Of a stretch of 64,000 nucleotides of DNA, positions 18,401-27,500 are shown in pieces. Source of the DNA: Streptomyces yatensis (GTDB taxonomy: Bacteria > Actinomycetota > Actinomycetes > Streptomycetales > Streptomycetaceae); assembly GCF_018069625.1 (NCBI RefSeq), contig NZ_CP072941.1, positions 2,542,001 to 2,606,000 on the forward strand, given 5' to 3'. Within the stretch, counting starts at the first letter, position 1. Each line of letters starts with the position of its first letter. The position numbers and the translations under genes are program-made. The notes below the pieces were generated by a model. That model had not been told where the DNA came from, made no database searches, and worked only from the letters and a program-made list of their open reading frames with translations.

Positions 18401-19138
18401 GAGGGGCCGCCAGGCGCGGACGGCATGGAACAGCCCGGGCAACAGCCGTACCACGGTCTCCGCACCGCATCCGGGGAGCAGGCGGGCGGCCTCGCCGTCG
18501 CCCCAGCGCTCCCGGAACGGCTCGATCAGCCGGTCCGCGAGCGCGGTGCGCCGCCCGGCCACGACGGTGCGCACCAGTTCGCGCCGTACGGTGGCGGGCG
18601 CGTCCTCGAAGGCCGCCTCCAGCGCGTCGTCCGCGATGGCGGCGGGGCCGCCGCGCCGGGCGGTGTCGAGGGCGCGGTGCCGCACCACCGGGTCCGGGTC
18701 CGCGAGCCGCGCCGCGAGGTGGCCGGTCCGGCCACCGGCGGCCGCGGCCACGGCCGCCAGCCGCCGCTCGTACGGCCCGCGCCGCTCCAGCTCCTCGATC
18801 AGCGCACCCAACCGCCCCTCGGCACTGGCGGCCCTCGCCCGCCCGGCCAGCTCCCGCATCCGCCGTGGAAAGGGCAACGGATCGAGAACGGCGAGCAACT
18901 CGTCGGCGAGGGCACCGGGGGATTCGGGGCCGCGGTGGGCTTCCGGGCCACGGTGGGCTTCGGAGCCCGCCTGCGCTTCGGGACCGCGATGGACTTCGGA
19001 GCCACGGTCGGTTTCGGGCCCACGGTGGGGCTCGGAGCCACGGTGGACTTCGGGCCCACGGTGGGGCTCGGGGCCGAGGTGGGTTTCGGGCCCACGGTCG
19101 GCTTCGGGGCCGCGGTGGGCTTCGGACGCGTTGACCAT
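15491..19138 (-). CDS. Large HEAT-repeat protein with N-terminal hexapeptide repeats
   Basis: About 1215 residues from the ATG at 19138. After an unusual N-terminus of eleven hexapeptides (pattern xRGPEx, residues 8-73), the rest is a long alpha-solenoid of Arg/Ala/Leu-rich helices resembling HEAT/ARM repeats (for example LADPDPVVRHRALDTARRGG, and VRSLRGHPHADVRDAALRL at the end). No catalytic motif is visible, so it is probably a scaffold or protein-binding protein. It reads leftward alone. The open frame continues further upstream to 19609, but those residues derive from a 9-bp repeat tract and are unlikely to be translated. Confidence 0.8.
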   Translation of the reverse strand: MVNASEAHRGPEADRGPETHLGPEPHRGPEVHRGSEPHRGPETDRGSEVHRGPEAQAGSEAHRGPEAHRGPESPGALADELLAVLDPLPFPRRMRELAGRARAASAEGRLGALIEELERRGPYERRLAAVAAAAGGRTGHLAARLADPDPVVRHRALDTARRGGPAAIADDALEAAFEDAPATVRRELVRTVVAGRRTALADRLIEPFRERWGDGEAARLLPGCGAETVVRLLPGLFHAVRAWRPLVSRHPVAVLDEAARQLTALPAALRADWWTRYAPCVALAAPVEPQRVLELLEDHCHGPLPASVRARLSALVAAEPGTTLRLLLAPEHSGTRRRLDRAVLRRIVRADPPELAELGRALRHDADALARLLAALPPARRAAFYDAVTEGRDSAHAVVEPAVLEVLPRPRRQAEARRMAAQARERGAPWTTVLESVAHLPVEEAREELLAAVRRPSAEDRALAYPLLIQCVARSGDPEALTDLLRLLERLRNEPDPVRSAALGALARTHPALFTDDAAEQLDRIAAEAISAPDSSSATRQALRHLAVALLREHAVTGRRQLLGWALRTLTRLAGSVGAADLGRLDYQLRRGQEQAVFEALRPWLEAGAERVDHELTFALARSLGRRAHALPELQELLWQAISFGSDATVRTAIGLWLEPPVERDTRVAELLTHEPSAAVLPPVLAVLTRRRTDLLDLVLDDTPPYGRFLTPGTHWTPPTGRDTGRWLPRQQGAAARLLDRAAADTSLRPQQRAAAVADAALIPGTGAATVRSWAAAPDVALADASDVILAEAALAALARTDRPADALPALLAHAGGDRARVAVYAATRAARYAEPSRLGRLVRGVLAPDGVATAVPPVPAKVTSRKEAVRLAATLLPVTDAAALLADAFALPGQHPDVQAACVAFATRPLDAERSWELLTAAASGRRELRHAVLRTRPLDLPEAHRARYAQLIRLVCDTDDPEVAAAGYGALAAWSPWAPDAAAVLVAAVTDLGNRASWRPAADALLDLMAATPDGSPGDNPLAWALAALVTADARPGGPDAEPDRDRPARRRVQHLADRLATRARMRPRVTRRTARAAGELLAGYETFVQEAAHVLVNALDLDARPGPLSAALARLARLHTTRPALAVHTADALRRRLNTALRPGSDAGLLRAAGQLDEDGGHASGLFAATLTEVGGARTEWAEPWRERVRSLRGHPHADVRDAALRLTTTVE
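18920..19117. repeat. Eleven 18-bp tandem repeats inside the HEAT-repeat gene
   Basis: Eleven 18-bp units encode the hexapeptides HRGPEA, DRGPET, HLGPEP and similar near the start of the HEAT-repeat protein. The period is a multiple of three, so gain or loss of units keeps the frame. Variation in copy number between strains would be expected. Confidence 0.85.
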
Positions 19139-19760
19139 GCCAGGGATTGTGCCGCCCACACGTCCGGTCACACGTCTCGCCGGAAAATGGTTTCCCGCAG
19201 CACCCTCGCCACCCCGGCCCCTCGCGCCCGGCCCCGACCCCTCGCGCCCGGCCCCGACGCCTCGCGCCAGCACCGGCCCCCGCCCCCGGCACCGGCCCCT
19301 CCCGCCCGGTCGCGGTCGCTCGCGTCCCGGCCGCGCGTGCCACAATCCGGGCCGCGAGGCACACGGCCTCGGCGACCGGCAGCCCGGCGGCGACCCCGGG
19401 CGCGCCCCGGCCGGGCGCGCCGGGCTCGCCGATCCCGCCGGGGCCGCCGAGGACGCCGGGACCGCCAGGACCACCGAGGCCACCCGGACCGCCAGGACCA
19501 CCGTGACCGCCGGGGCCACCGGCACCACTCGGACTGCCCGGGCCGCCGAGGCCACCCGGACCGCCGGAGCCACCGAGGCCACCAAGGCCACCCGAACCAC
19601 CAAGACCACCGAGGCACCCGCTCACATCCCCGCCGCGCCCGCGGCTTCCCTACGCCGTGCGAGCGTGACCCGTGCCGCTTACGCTCAGTGTGTGGGCCGG
19701 CCGGGTGCTTCGACGGATCCACCTCGGGACCGGCCCCGTCGTCCGAGCCCGGAGGAGCCC
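19139..19760. other. Long non-coding gap with 9-bp minisatellite (19438-19619)
   Basis: About 620 bases separate the leftward HEAT-repeat gene from the rightward betaine aldehyde dehydrogenase. The right part is a tract of about twenty 9-bp units of the type GGACCACCG/AGGCCACCC. On the minus strand one frame reads as a collagen-like Gly-Gly-x run, but that frame continues antisense through the HEAT gene and is not credible as a gene. The left part (19200-19300) is also low-complexity, with repeated CCCCTCGCGCCCGGCCCCGA. Confidence 0.7.
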
Positions 19761-21230
19761 ATGCCGGAGCTGTTCATCGGCGGCCACTGGACGACCGCCC
19801 TCGACGGACACAGCCGCGAGATCCGCTGTCCGGCGGACGGCTCGCTGGTGGCCGTGGTCGACGAGGCGGGGCCGGGTGACGCCGCCGCCGCGGTGGCGGC
19901 CGCCCGGGACGCCTTCGACCGCGGATCGTGGCCCAGTACCCCGGCCGCCGACCGGGGCGGGCTGCTGCTGCGGGTGGCCGATCTGCTGGAGCGCGAGAAG
20001 ACGACGCTCGCCCGCGCCGAGTCGCTGGACACCGGGAAACGGATGGTCGAGAGCGAGTACGACCTCGACGACATCGCGAACTGCTTCCGCTACTTCGGCA
20101 ACCTCGCCTCCTCCGCCGGCGCCGGCCGCGTGGTGGAGGTGGGCAGCGCGGAGATCGACAGCAGGGTGGTGCACGAACCGGTCGGGGTCTGTGTGCTGAT
20201 CACGCCGTGGAACTACCCGCTGCTGCAGACGGCCTGGAAGGTGGCGCCCGCGCTGGCCGCCGGGAACACCTTCGTCCTCAAGCCCAGCGAGCTGACCCCG
20301 CACACCGCGATCCATCTGATGCGGCTGCTGACGGAGGCCGGGCTGCCCGGTGGCGCCGCCAATCTGATCCTGGGTTCGGGGGCCACCGCGGGCGCGCCGC
20401 TGGTCACGGACGAACGGGTGGACATGGTGTCCTTCACCGGCGGGGTGGTCACCGGGCGCTGGATCATGTCGGCCGTCGCACCGACGGTGAAGAAGCTGGC
20501 CCTGGAGCTGGGCGGCAAGAACCCCAATATCGTCTTCACCGACTGCGATTTCGACACCGCGGTCGACTACGCGCTCACGGCGGTGTTCCTGCACTCCGGG
20601 CAGGTCTGCTCGGCCGGCGCCCGGCTGCTGGTCCAGGAGCAGCTGCATGACGCGTTCGTCGACGAGATCGTCCACCGCGCCCGGAACATCCGGCTGGGCG
20701 GGCCGTTCGACGAGAACGCCCGCACCGGCCCGCTGATCTCCGCCGAGCACCGCCAGAAGATCGCCGACTATGTGGCGGCGGGGATCGACGAGGGCGCGGT
20801 GCTGCGTTGCGGCGGGGCCCCGCCCGACGATCCCGACCTGGAGAAGGGCTACTACTACCTGCCGACCGTCCTGGACGACTGCACCCCGGACATGTCCGTG
20901 GTGCAGGAGGAGTCCTTCGGCCCGGTGCTCACCGTGGAGCGGTTCCGGGACGAGGACGAGGCGGTGGCGCTCGCCAATGACACGGTGTACGGCCTGGCGG
21001 GCGGGGTGTGGACCCAGGACGCGGAGAAGGCGCAGCGGGTGGCGTCCCGGCTGCGGGCCGGGACCGTATGGATCAACGACTTCCATCCGTATGTCCCGCA
21101 GGCCGAGTGGGGCGGGATGAAGCAGTCCGGTATCGGCCGTGAGCTGGGCCCGTCGGGGCTGCACGAGTACCAGGAGCTCAAGCACATCTGGCGCAACACC
21201 GCGCCCCGTCCGCAGCGGTGGTTCGAATGA
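19761..21230 (+). CDS. betB: Betaine aldehyde dehydrogenase (ALDH superfamily)
   Basis: 489 residues from ATG 19761 with GGAGGAG eight bases upstream. The catalytic Glu249 (ALELGGKNPNIVF) and Cys283 (GQVCSAGARLL) are present, as are the cofactor motifs TPWNYPLLQ, KPSELTP and SFTGG. The enzyme oxidises betaine aldehyde to glycine betaine with NAD(P). It starts a three-gene operon with an APC permease and a choline-dehydrogenase-like flavoenzyme, which together make the betaine assignment better than a generic aldehyde dehydrogenase. Its stop overlaps the permease start (ATGA). Confidence 0.87.
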   Translation: MPELFIGGHWTTALDGHSREIRCPADGSLVAVVDEAGPGDAAAAVAAARDAFDRGSWPSTPAADRGGLLLRVADLLEREKTTLARAESLDTGKRMVESEYDLDDIANCFRYFGNLASSAGAGRVVEVGSAEIDSRVVHEPVGVCVLITPWNYPLLQTAWKVAPALAAGNTFVLKPSELTPHTAIHLMRLLTEAGLPGGAANLILGSGATAGAPLVTDERVDMVSFTGGVVTGRWIMSAVAPTVKKLALELGGKNPNIVFTDCDFDTAVDYALTAVFLHSGQVCSAGARLLVQEQLHDAFVDEIVHRARNIRLGGPFDENARTGPLISAEHRQKIADYVAAGIDEGAVLRCGGAPPDDPDLEKGYYYLPTVLDDCTPDMSVVQEESFGPVLTVERFRDEDEAVALANDTVYGLAGGVWTQDAEKAQRVASRLRAGTVWINDFHPYVPQAEWGGMKQSGIGRELGPSGLHEYQELKHIWRNTAPRPQRWFE

Positions 21231-22768
21231 CGGCGAGCGAGTCGGCAGGACCGCCGCCGAGGCCGGAGGGTGCGCACGACGACGACTCGCTCGCCGAACT
21301 CGGCTACCGCCCGGAACTCAAGCGCACCCTGGGCAACTTCCACACCTTCGCCGCCGGGATCAGCTACATCTCCATCCTGACCGGCACCTTCCAGCTCTTC
21401 TACTTCGGTGTCGCGCACGGCGGCCCGGCGTACTGGTGGTCATGGCCGATGGTGTTCCTCGGGCAGCTGATGGTGGCGCTGAACTTCGCCGAGCTGGCCG
21501 GCCGCTATCCGGTGGCGGGTTCGGTCTACAACTGGTCCAAGCTGCTGGGCGGCCCTCATGTGGGCTGGTTGGGCGGCTGGATGATGATGACGGCCTCGAT
21601 GGTGTCGCTGGCGGCCGTGGCGCTCGCGTACCAGGTGACGCTGCCGCAGATCTCCTCGTTGTTCCAGTTCATCGGCGACGGCTCCACCGGGACCGAGCGC
21701 GCGGCCAACGCGGTGCTGCTCGGCAGTGTGCTGATCCTGTTCACCATGATGGTCAACGGCTTCGGGGTGAAGCTGATGGCCCGTATCAACTCCGCGGGCG
21801 TGGCCATCGAGCTGATCGCCACGGTCGTGCTGATCCTGCTGCTGGCCGCGAACATCGCCCGCGGCCCGTCCGTGGTGCTGGACACCTTCGGCCGTGGCCA
21901 GGGTCAGCCGCTGGGCTACCTCGGCGCGTTCCTCACCGCCTCGCTCGCCTCGGCGTATGTGATGTACGGCTTCGACACGGCGTCCTCGCTGGGCGAGGAG
22001 TCCGTGGACCCGGGCCGTAACGCGCCGCGCGCCATCCTGCGGGCGCTGGTGGCGTCGTTCGCCCTCGGCGGGCTCATCCTGCTCTTCGCCCTCATGGCGG
22101 TGCCGAATCCGCGCGACAAACGGCTGGCGGTGGACGGCCTGCAGTTCGTGGTGCTCTCCGCGCTCGGCCACGGCGTGGGCCTGATGGTGCTGTGGTGCGT
22201 GGTCGTCGCGATCACCGTATGCGCGCTGGCCGTGCACACCGCCGCCATCCGGCTGATGTTCGCCATGGCCCGGGACAACAACCTGCCCGGCGGCTCCCGG
22301 CTGGCCCGGGTCCATCCGCGGTTCCAGACCCCGCTGCTGCCGGCGGTGCTGATCGGGCTGGTGGCCATCGCGATCCTGGTCCTCAACATCAACCAGCCGC
22401 AGATCTTCTCCGTGGTCACCAGCATCGCGATCATCATGATCTACTTCGCGTATCTGATGGTCACCCTGCCCATGCTGGTACGGCGGCTGAGGGGCCAATG
22501 GCACCCGGCCGAGGGCCGCTTCTCGCTGGGGCGGCTGGGGCTGCCGGTCAATGTCCTGGCCGTGCTGTGGGGCACCGCGATGACCGTCAACCTCGCCTGG
22601 CCCCGGGCCCAGGTCTACAACGCCACCGGACCGCAGCACTGGTATCTGCGCTGGGGGGCGGTCCTGTTCGTCGGCGTGGTCGCACTGGGCGGCTTCACCT
22701 ACTACTGGTTCGTCCAGCGGACCCGTACGGGTGTGCTCGCCGAACACGCGGCCGCCACCACCCCGTGA
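21227..22768 (+). CDS. APC-family permease, probable choline or amine importer
   Basis: 513 residues with twelve or so membrane helices and the amino acid-polyamine-organocation pattern: LGNFHTFAAGISYISILTG, ELAGRYPVAGSVYNWSKLLGG, and FDTASSLGEESVDPGRNAPRAIL. It is closest in style to the GABA/choline permease branch (amino acid/choline transporters). It sits between betB and a choline-dehydrogenase-like gene with four-base overlap to the former, so import of choline is a reasonable inference. The exact substrate is not proven by sequence. Confidence 0.82.
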   Translation: MTASESAGPPPRPEGAHDDDSLAELGYRPELKRTLGNFHTFAAGISYISILTGTFQLFYFGVAHGGPAYWWSWPMVFLGQLMVALNFAELAGRYPVAGSVYNWSKLLGGPHVGWLGGWMMMTASMVSLAAVALAYQVTLPQISSLFQFIGDGSTGTERAANAVLLGSVLILFTMMVNGFGVKLMARINSAGVAIELIATVVLILLLAANIARGPSVVLDTFGRGQGQPLGYLGAFLTASLASAYVMYGFDTASSLGEESVDPGRNAPRAILRALVASFALGGLILLFALMAVPNPRDKRLAVDGLQFVVLSALGHGVGLMVLWCVVVAITVCALAVHTAAIRLMFAMARDNNLPGGSRLARVHPRFQTPLLPAVLIGLVAIAILVLNINQPQIFSVVTSIAIIMIYFAYLMVTLPMLVRRLRGQWHPAEGRFSLGRLGLPVNVLAVLWGTAMTVNLAWPRAQVYNATGPQHWYLRWGAVLFVGVVALGGFTYYWFVQRTRTGVLAEHAAATTP

Positions 22769-22778
22769 GGAGAGGCCC

Positions 22779-24323
22779 GTGGACCAGTTCGACTACGTGG
22801 TGGTCGGCGGCGGTACGGCCGGATCGGTGGTCGCGGCGCGGCTGTCCGAGGACCCCTCGGTGAGCGTCTGCCTGCTGGAGGCGGGCCCGTCCGACGTCGG
22901 GGACGACAACATCCTGCGGCTGAACCGCTGGATGTGGCTGCTGGAGTCCGGCTACGACTGGGATTACCCGGTCGAACCGCAGGAGAAGGGCAACAGCTTT
23001 CTGCGCCACGCCCGCGCCAAGGTGCTCGGCGGCTGCTCCTCGCACAACTCCTGCATCGCCTTCTGGGCCCCCGCCGAGGACCTCGACGAATGGGCCGCCA
23101 TGGGCCTGGACGGCTGGTCGGCCGCCGACTGCTTCCCGCTCTACCGGCGACTGGAGGACAACGACGCGCCCGGCGACCACCACGGCCGCGGCGGCCCGGT
23201 CCGGATCCGCACCGTGCCGCCCGAGGACCCGTGCGGCAGGGCTGTGCTGGCGGCCTGCGAGGAGGTGGGCATCCCGATCACCCCGTTCAACACCGGGACG
23301 ACGGTGCTGGACGGCGCCAACTGGTTCCAGATCAACGCCCGCGAGGACGGCACCCGCTGCTCCGCCTCGGTCGCCTACCTCCACCCCGTCATGGACTCCC
23401 GGCCCAATCTGGAGGTGCGCACCGGACTGCAGGCCAAGCGGCTGGTCCTGGACGAGAACCTGCGCTGTACCGGTGTCGACTACCTCTCCCCGGATCTCAT
23501 CCGCACCCTGCGGGTGCACGCCCGGCGCGAGGTCATCGTCTCCTGCGGCGCCATCGACACCCCGAAACTGCTGATGCTCTCCGGTATCGGCCCCGCCGGA
23601 CATCTGCGGGAGACGGGGGTGGAGGTGCTCGTGGACTCCCCCGGTGTCGGTGGCAACCTCCAGGACCACCCCGAGGGCGTCATCATGTGGAACGCCGAGC
23701 AACCCATGATCAAGAGTTCCACCCAGTGGTGGGAGATCGGCATCTTCACCGCCACCGAGCCCGATCTGGACCGCCCGGACCTGATGTTCCACTACGGCGC
23801 GATGCCCTTCGACCTGAACACCTACCGTCGCGGCTACCCCACCTCGGAGAACGCCTTCTCCCTCACCCCGAACGTCACCCGCGCCCGCTCCCGCGGCACC
23901 GTACGGCTGGCCACCCGCGACTTCCGCGACAAGGCCCGCGTGGACCCCCGCTACTTCACCGACCCCTACGACATCGACATCATGACCCACGGTCTGCTGC
24001 TCGCCCGCAAGATCGCCGCCCGGCCCGCGCTGGCCATGTGGGCCGGCACCGAACTGGCCCCCGGGCCCGATGTGAACAGCAGCGACGAACTGGCCGCCTA
24101 CATCCGCGGGACCCACAACACCGTCTACCACCCGGCGTGCACCGTGCGGATGGGCGCGCCCGACGACCCGGACGCCCCCCTCGATCCGCGGCTGAGGGTC
24201 AAGGGTGTGACGGGGCTGCGGGTCGCGGACGGCTCGGCGATGCCGTATCTCATCGCCGTCAATCCGTGCATCACGACGATGATGATCGGCGAGAAGTGCG
24301 CGGACATGATCAAGCAGGCGTGA
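22779..24323 (+). CDS. betA: GMC-family choline dehydrogenase-like flavoenzyme
   Basis: 514 residues from GTG 22779 (GAGGAGAGG upstream). It has the FAD-binding VVVGGGTAGSVVAARL at residues 6-21, the GMC signature region RAKVLGGCSSHN, the second signature ISCGAIDTPKLLMLSGIGP (here with V-S-C-G) and the C-terminal catalytic histidine in NTVYHPACTVRMG. Choline dehydrogenases oxidise choline to betaine aldehyde. It is the last gene of the operon; a compound hairpin follows. Other alcohol substrates are possible, but the betB neighbour favours choline. Confidence 0.83.
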   Translation: MDQFDYVVVGGGTAGSVVAARLSEDPSVSVCLLEAGPSDVGDDNILRLNRWMWLLESGYDWDYPVEPQEKGNSFLRHARAKVLGGCSSHNSCIAFWAPAEDLDEWAAMGLDGWSAADCFPLYRRLEDNDAPGDHHGRGGPVRIRTVPPEDPCGRAVLAACEEVGIPITPFNTGTTVLDGANWFQINAREDGTRCSASVAYLHPVMDSRPNLEVRTGLQAKRLVLDENLRCTGVDYLSPDLIRTLRVHARREVIVSCGAIDTPKLLMLSGIGPAGHLRETGVEVLVDSPGVGGNLQDHPEGVIMWNAEQPMIKSSTQWWEIGIFTATEPDLDRPDLMFHYGAMPFDLNTYRRGYPTSENAFSLTPNVTRARSRGTVRLATRDFRDKARVDPRYFTDPYDIDIMTHGLLLARKIAARPALAMWAGTELAPGPDVNSSDELAAYIRGTHNTVYHPACTVRMGAPDDPDAPLDPRLRVKGVTGLRVADGSAMPYLIAVNPCITTMMIGEKCADMIKQA

Positions 24324-24380
24324 TCAAGAAGGCATTGAGCAGGCGTGATCGAGCAGGACTCCTTCCACTGTTCCCCAACT

Positions 24381-24420
24381 CCTGTGGCCATTGAGGGCGT
24401 TGGCACGCCCCGGCCACAGG
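24381..24420 (+). terminator. Compound hairpin after the betaine operon
   Basis: Outer arms CCTGTGGCC (24381-24389) and GGCCACAGG (24412-24420) enclose inner arms GGGCGT (24395-24400) and ACGCCC (24405-24410) with a TGGC loop. All arms pair perfectly. No U-run follows, as is usual for Streptomyces terminators. It lies 58 bp after the betA-like stop. Confidence 0.75.
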
Positions 24421-24509
24421 ATTCCCTTGAGCACATCAGCTCGCGGCCACCACTCTGATCGCACCTTCCGACAGGAGAGTCGGATTGCGATGAGGGAGGA
24501 AGCCAGCCG

Positions 24510-27500
24510 ATGCGAAGATTGCGTCGCTTCTTGGCTGTGGTGGGTGCCGCCGGTGTGATGGGCGCCATGGCCGCTCCGGTGGCCAGCGGGCGGCCGTCCC
24601 AGGCCGCCGCGGAGGCCCCACCGGTCCGTACGCAGCAGCACACGGTCACCCTGATCACCGGCGACACGGTCAGCGTCACCACCGGCGCCGACGGAAAGTA
24701 CGCCGTGGAGGTGGAGCGAGCGCCGGGCCGCGAGTCGGCGGAGTTCGTGACCACCCAGCAGGACAAGGAAATCAGCGTCGTACCCGTGGACGCGCTCCGG
24801 CTGATGTCCAAGGGCCGGGTCGACGCGGGCCTGTTCAACATCACCCAACTGGTGAAGCAGGGCTACGACGACCGGAAGACCAGCTCGATCCCGGTCATCG
24901 CCACCTATCGCACCAAGGCCGCGCACCCGACCCCCGAGGGCGCGCGCAAGACCCTCGCCCTCACCAGCGTGGACGGTGCGGCGCTCAGCGCCAGGAAGGC
25001 CGACGCGGCGGACTTCTGGGCCGACGTCAGCCGCGACAAGGGGTTACGGAAGCTCTGGCTGGACCGGAAGGTCAAGGCGTCGCTCGACGTCAGCGTTCCG
25101 CAGATCGGCGCCCCGGAGATGTGGAAGGCCGGATACGACGGCAAGGGCGTGAAGGTCGCCGTGCTGGACACCGGCATCGACGCCACGCACCCGGACGTCA
25201 AGGACGCCGTCGCCGACTCCAAGAGCTTCGTCCCGGACCAGACCGTCAAGGACGGCCACGGCCACGGCACCCATGTGGCCGACACCATCGTGGGCAGCGG
25301 CGCCGGATCCGACGGGAAGTACAAGGGCGTGGCCCCGGGCGCGAAGCTGCTGGTCGGCAAGGTGATGAACGACGCCGGCGAGGGCTACTCGTCGTGGATC
25401 ATCGAGGGCATGGAGTGGGCCGCCGCCTCTGATGCCAAGATCATCTCCATGTCGCTCGGCGGCACGGCGTCCGGCCCCTCGGATCCGCTGAGCGAGGCGG
25501 TCGACCAGTTGTCGGCGTCCTCCGGGGCGCTGTTCGTGATCGCGGCGGGCAACTCCGGCCCGTTCGACGGGACCGTGGAGACCCCCGGCATCGCCGATTC
25601 GGCCCTCACCGTCGGCGCCGTCGACAAGTCCGACAAGTGGGCGACCTTCTCCAGCCGCGGTCCGCGCACCGGGGACTACGCGGTCAAGCCCGACATCACC
25701 GCGCCCGGCGTGAACATCACGGCGGCCCGTGCGGCCGGTACGGCCATGGGCACCCCCGTCAACGACCTGTACACCACGTCGAGCGGCACCTCGATGGCCA
25801 CGCCGCATGTCGCGGGCGCGGCCGCGATCGTCGCGGAGGTCCACCCCGACTGGACCGGCCGGCAGATCAAGGACGCCCTGGCCAGCACCGCGAAGACCAG
25901 CGCGGCGGACGACCCGTTCACCCAGGGCGACGGCCGGGTCGACGTGCCGCGCGCGGCCACCCAGAACGTCTTCGGGACCCCGGCCCTCAGCTACGGCCAG
26001 TACGCGTACGACGCCGACAAGGCCGACCCCAAGGCCATCAAGTACACCAACGGCACTGACAAACCGGTGACGCTGAAGCTGGCGTCCTCGGTCGGCGACG
26101 ACTCCCTCACCCTCGGCTCCGACACCGTGACCGTGCCCGCTAACGGCGAGGTGAAGGCCCTGGTCACCGTCGACCCGGCGAAGGCGAAAGCGGGCCGGCA
26201 CGCCGGGTACATCACCGCCACCGGCGACGACGGCGCGGGCGGCACGGTCAAGGTGACCACGGCCGTCGCCTACGAGAAGGCGCAGAAGCTCTACGACCTC
26301 AAGGTCACGCTGCTGGACCGGGAGGGCAACCAGGCTCCGAGCGGGCTCTACACCCTCCAGGAGCTCAGCGACGCCGGCCAGAACCAGTTCGGGTACATGC
26401 GCGGCTCCGACTCCTTCCAGCTCCCGGCCGGTACGTACTCCCTCGCCACCTGGATCCCGGTACTCGACAGCGGCGGGCACGAGGTCGCGACGAGCATCGT
26501 GGGCAATCCGCAGTTCGAGCTGACGGGCGACACCTCGCTCACCCTCGACGCCCGCAGGGCCGTCGAGATCAAGCCACAGACCAAGGAGAAGGACGCCCAA
26601 TCCCAGGGCGTGACGACCTCCTGGCACCGGGAGCTGAAGGGCGGCAGCTCCTTCGGCCTGACCTACTCCATGGGCAGGTGGAGGAAGCACATCTACGCGG
26701 CGCCGACCGAGAAGGTCACCGAGGGCTTCTTCGAGTTCTACAGCCGCTGGCGGCTGGAGAAGACGAAGCTGACCGCGAGCGTCACCAGTCCCGAGCGGGT
26801 CACGCTGAACCCGGAGTACGCGGATACGTACACCGGCTGGCCCGTCAAGATCGACGGTAAGCGGAAGGTGCGGCTGGTGTCGGCCGGGGCCGGTACACCC
26901 GAGGACTTCGAGGGCCTGGATGTGAAGGGCAAGGCCGTGCTGGTGGGCCTGGCACCCGACGGATGGCCCGACGAAGCGGTCATCAACGCCACCAAGGCGG
27001 GCGCCGCGTACGTCCTCGTCTACCGCAAGACCACGCTCGGCCTGTGGATCACCGCGGTCGACAGCGCGACCATCCCCGTCATGTCGCTGCCGGGCGAGGA
27101 GGGCGACAAGCTGCTCTCGCTGCTGGACGGCCAGTCCAAGGTGACCATCGAGCTGGGCGGTACGGCCAACAGCCCGTACCTGTACGACGTGTTGCTTCCC
27201 GAGCGGGACGCCATCGGCACGAACCTCACGTACCCCCTCGACAGCCGCACCACCCACAAGGTCACCGCCCGCTACCACGGCGCCCCGAAGGGACACCTCG
27301 GCGCCGAGGCCACCCACACCTACCGCCCCTACCAGCTCTTCTCCGTGGAGCAGAAGTCCGAGGTGCCGCTCGGCACCCAGCGCACCGAGTACTACAGCGC
27401 CGACCCCGACACCCGGGTCTGGCGCACCGCCATGCAGGACTACGACGGCGGCGGACGACAGTGGTCGCCGCTGCGGACCTACGCACCCGGGACGAAGGAG

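Noticed and set aside
17301..19625. Collagen-like Gly-Gly-x protein on the minus strand
   Set aside because: The Gly run comes only from the 9-bp repeat tract at 19438-19619, and the frame then runs out of phase through the HEAT-repeat gene with no domain.
16697..19879. A 1060-codon frame on the plus strand over the HEAT-repeat gene
   Set aside because: It is Gly/Gln/Arg-rich with no recognisable fold, while the minus-strand frame shows helical repeats and a sensible start.
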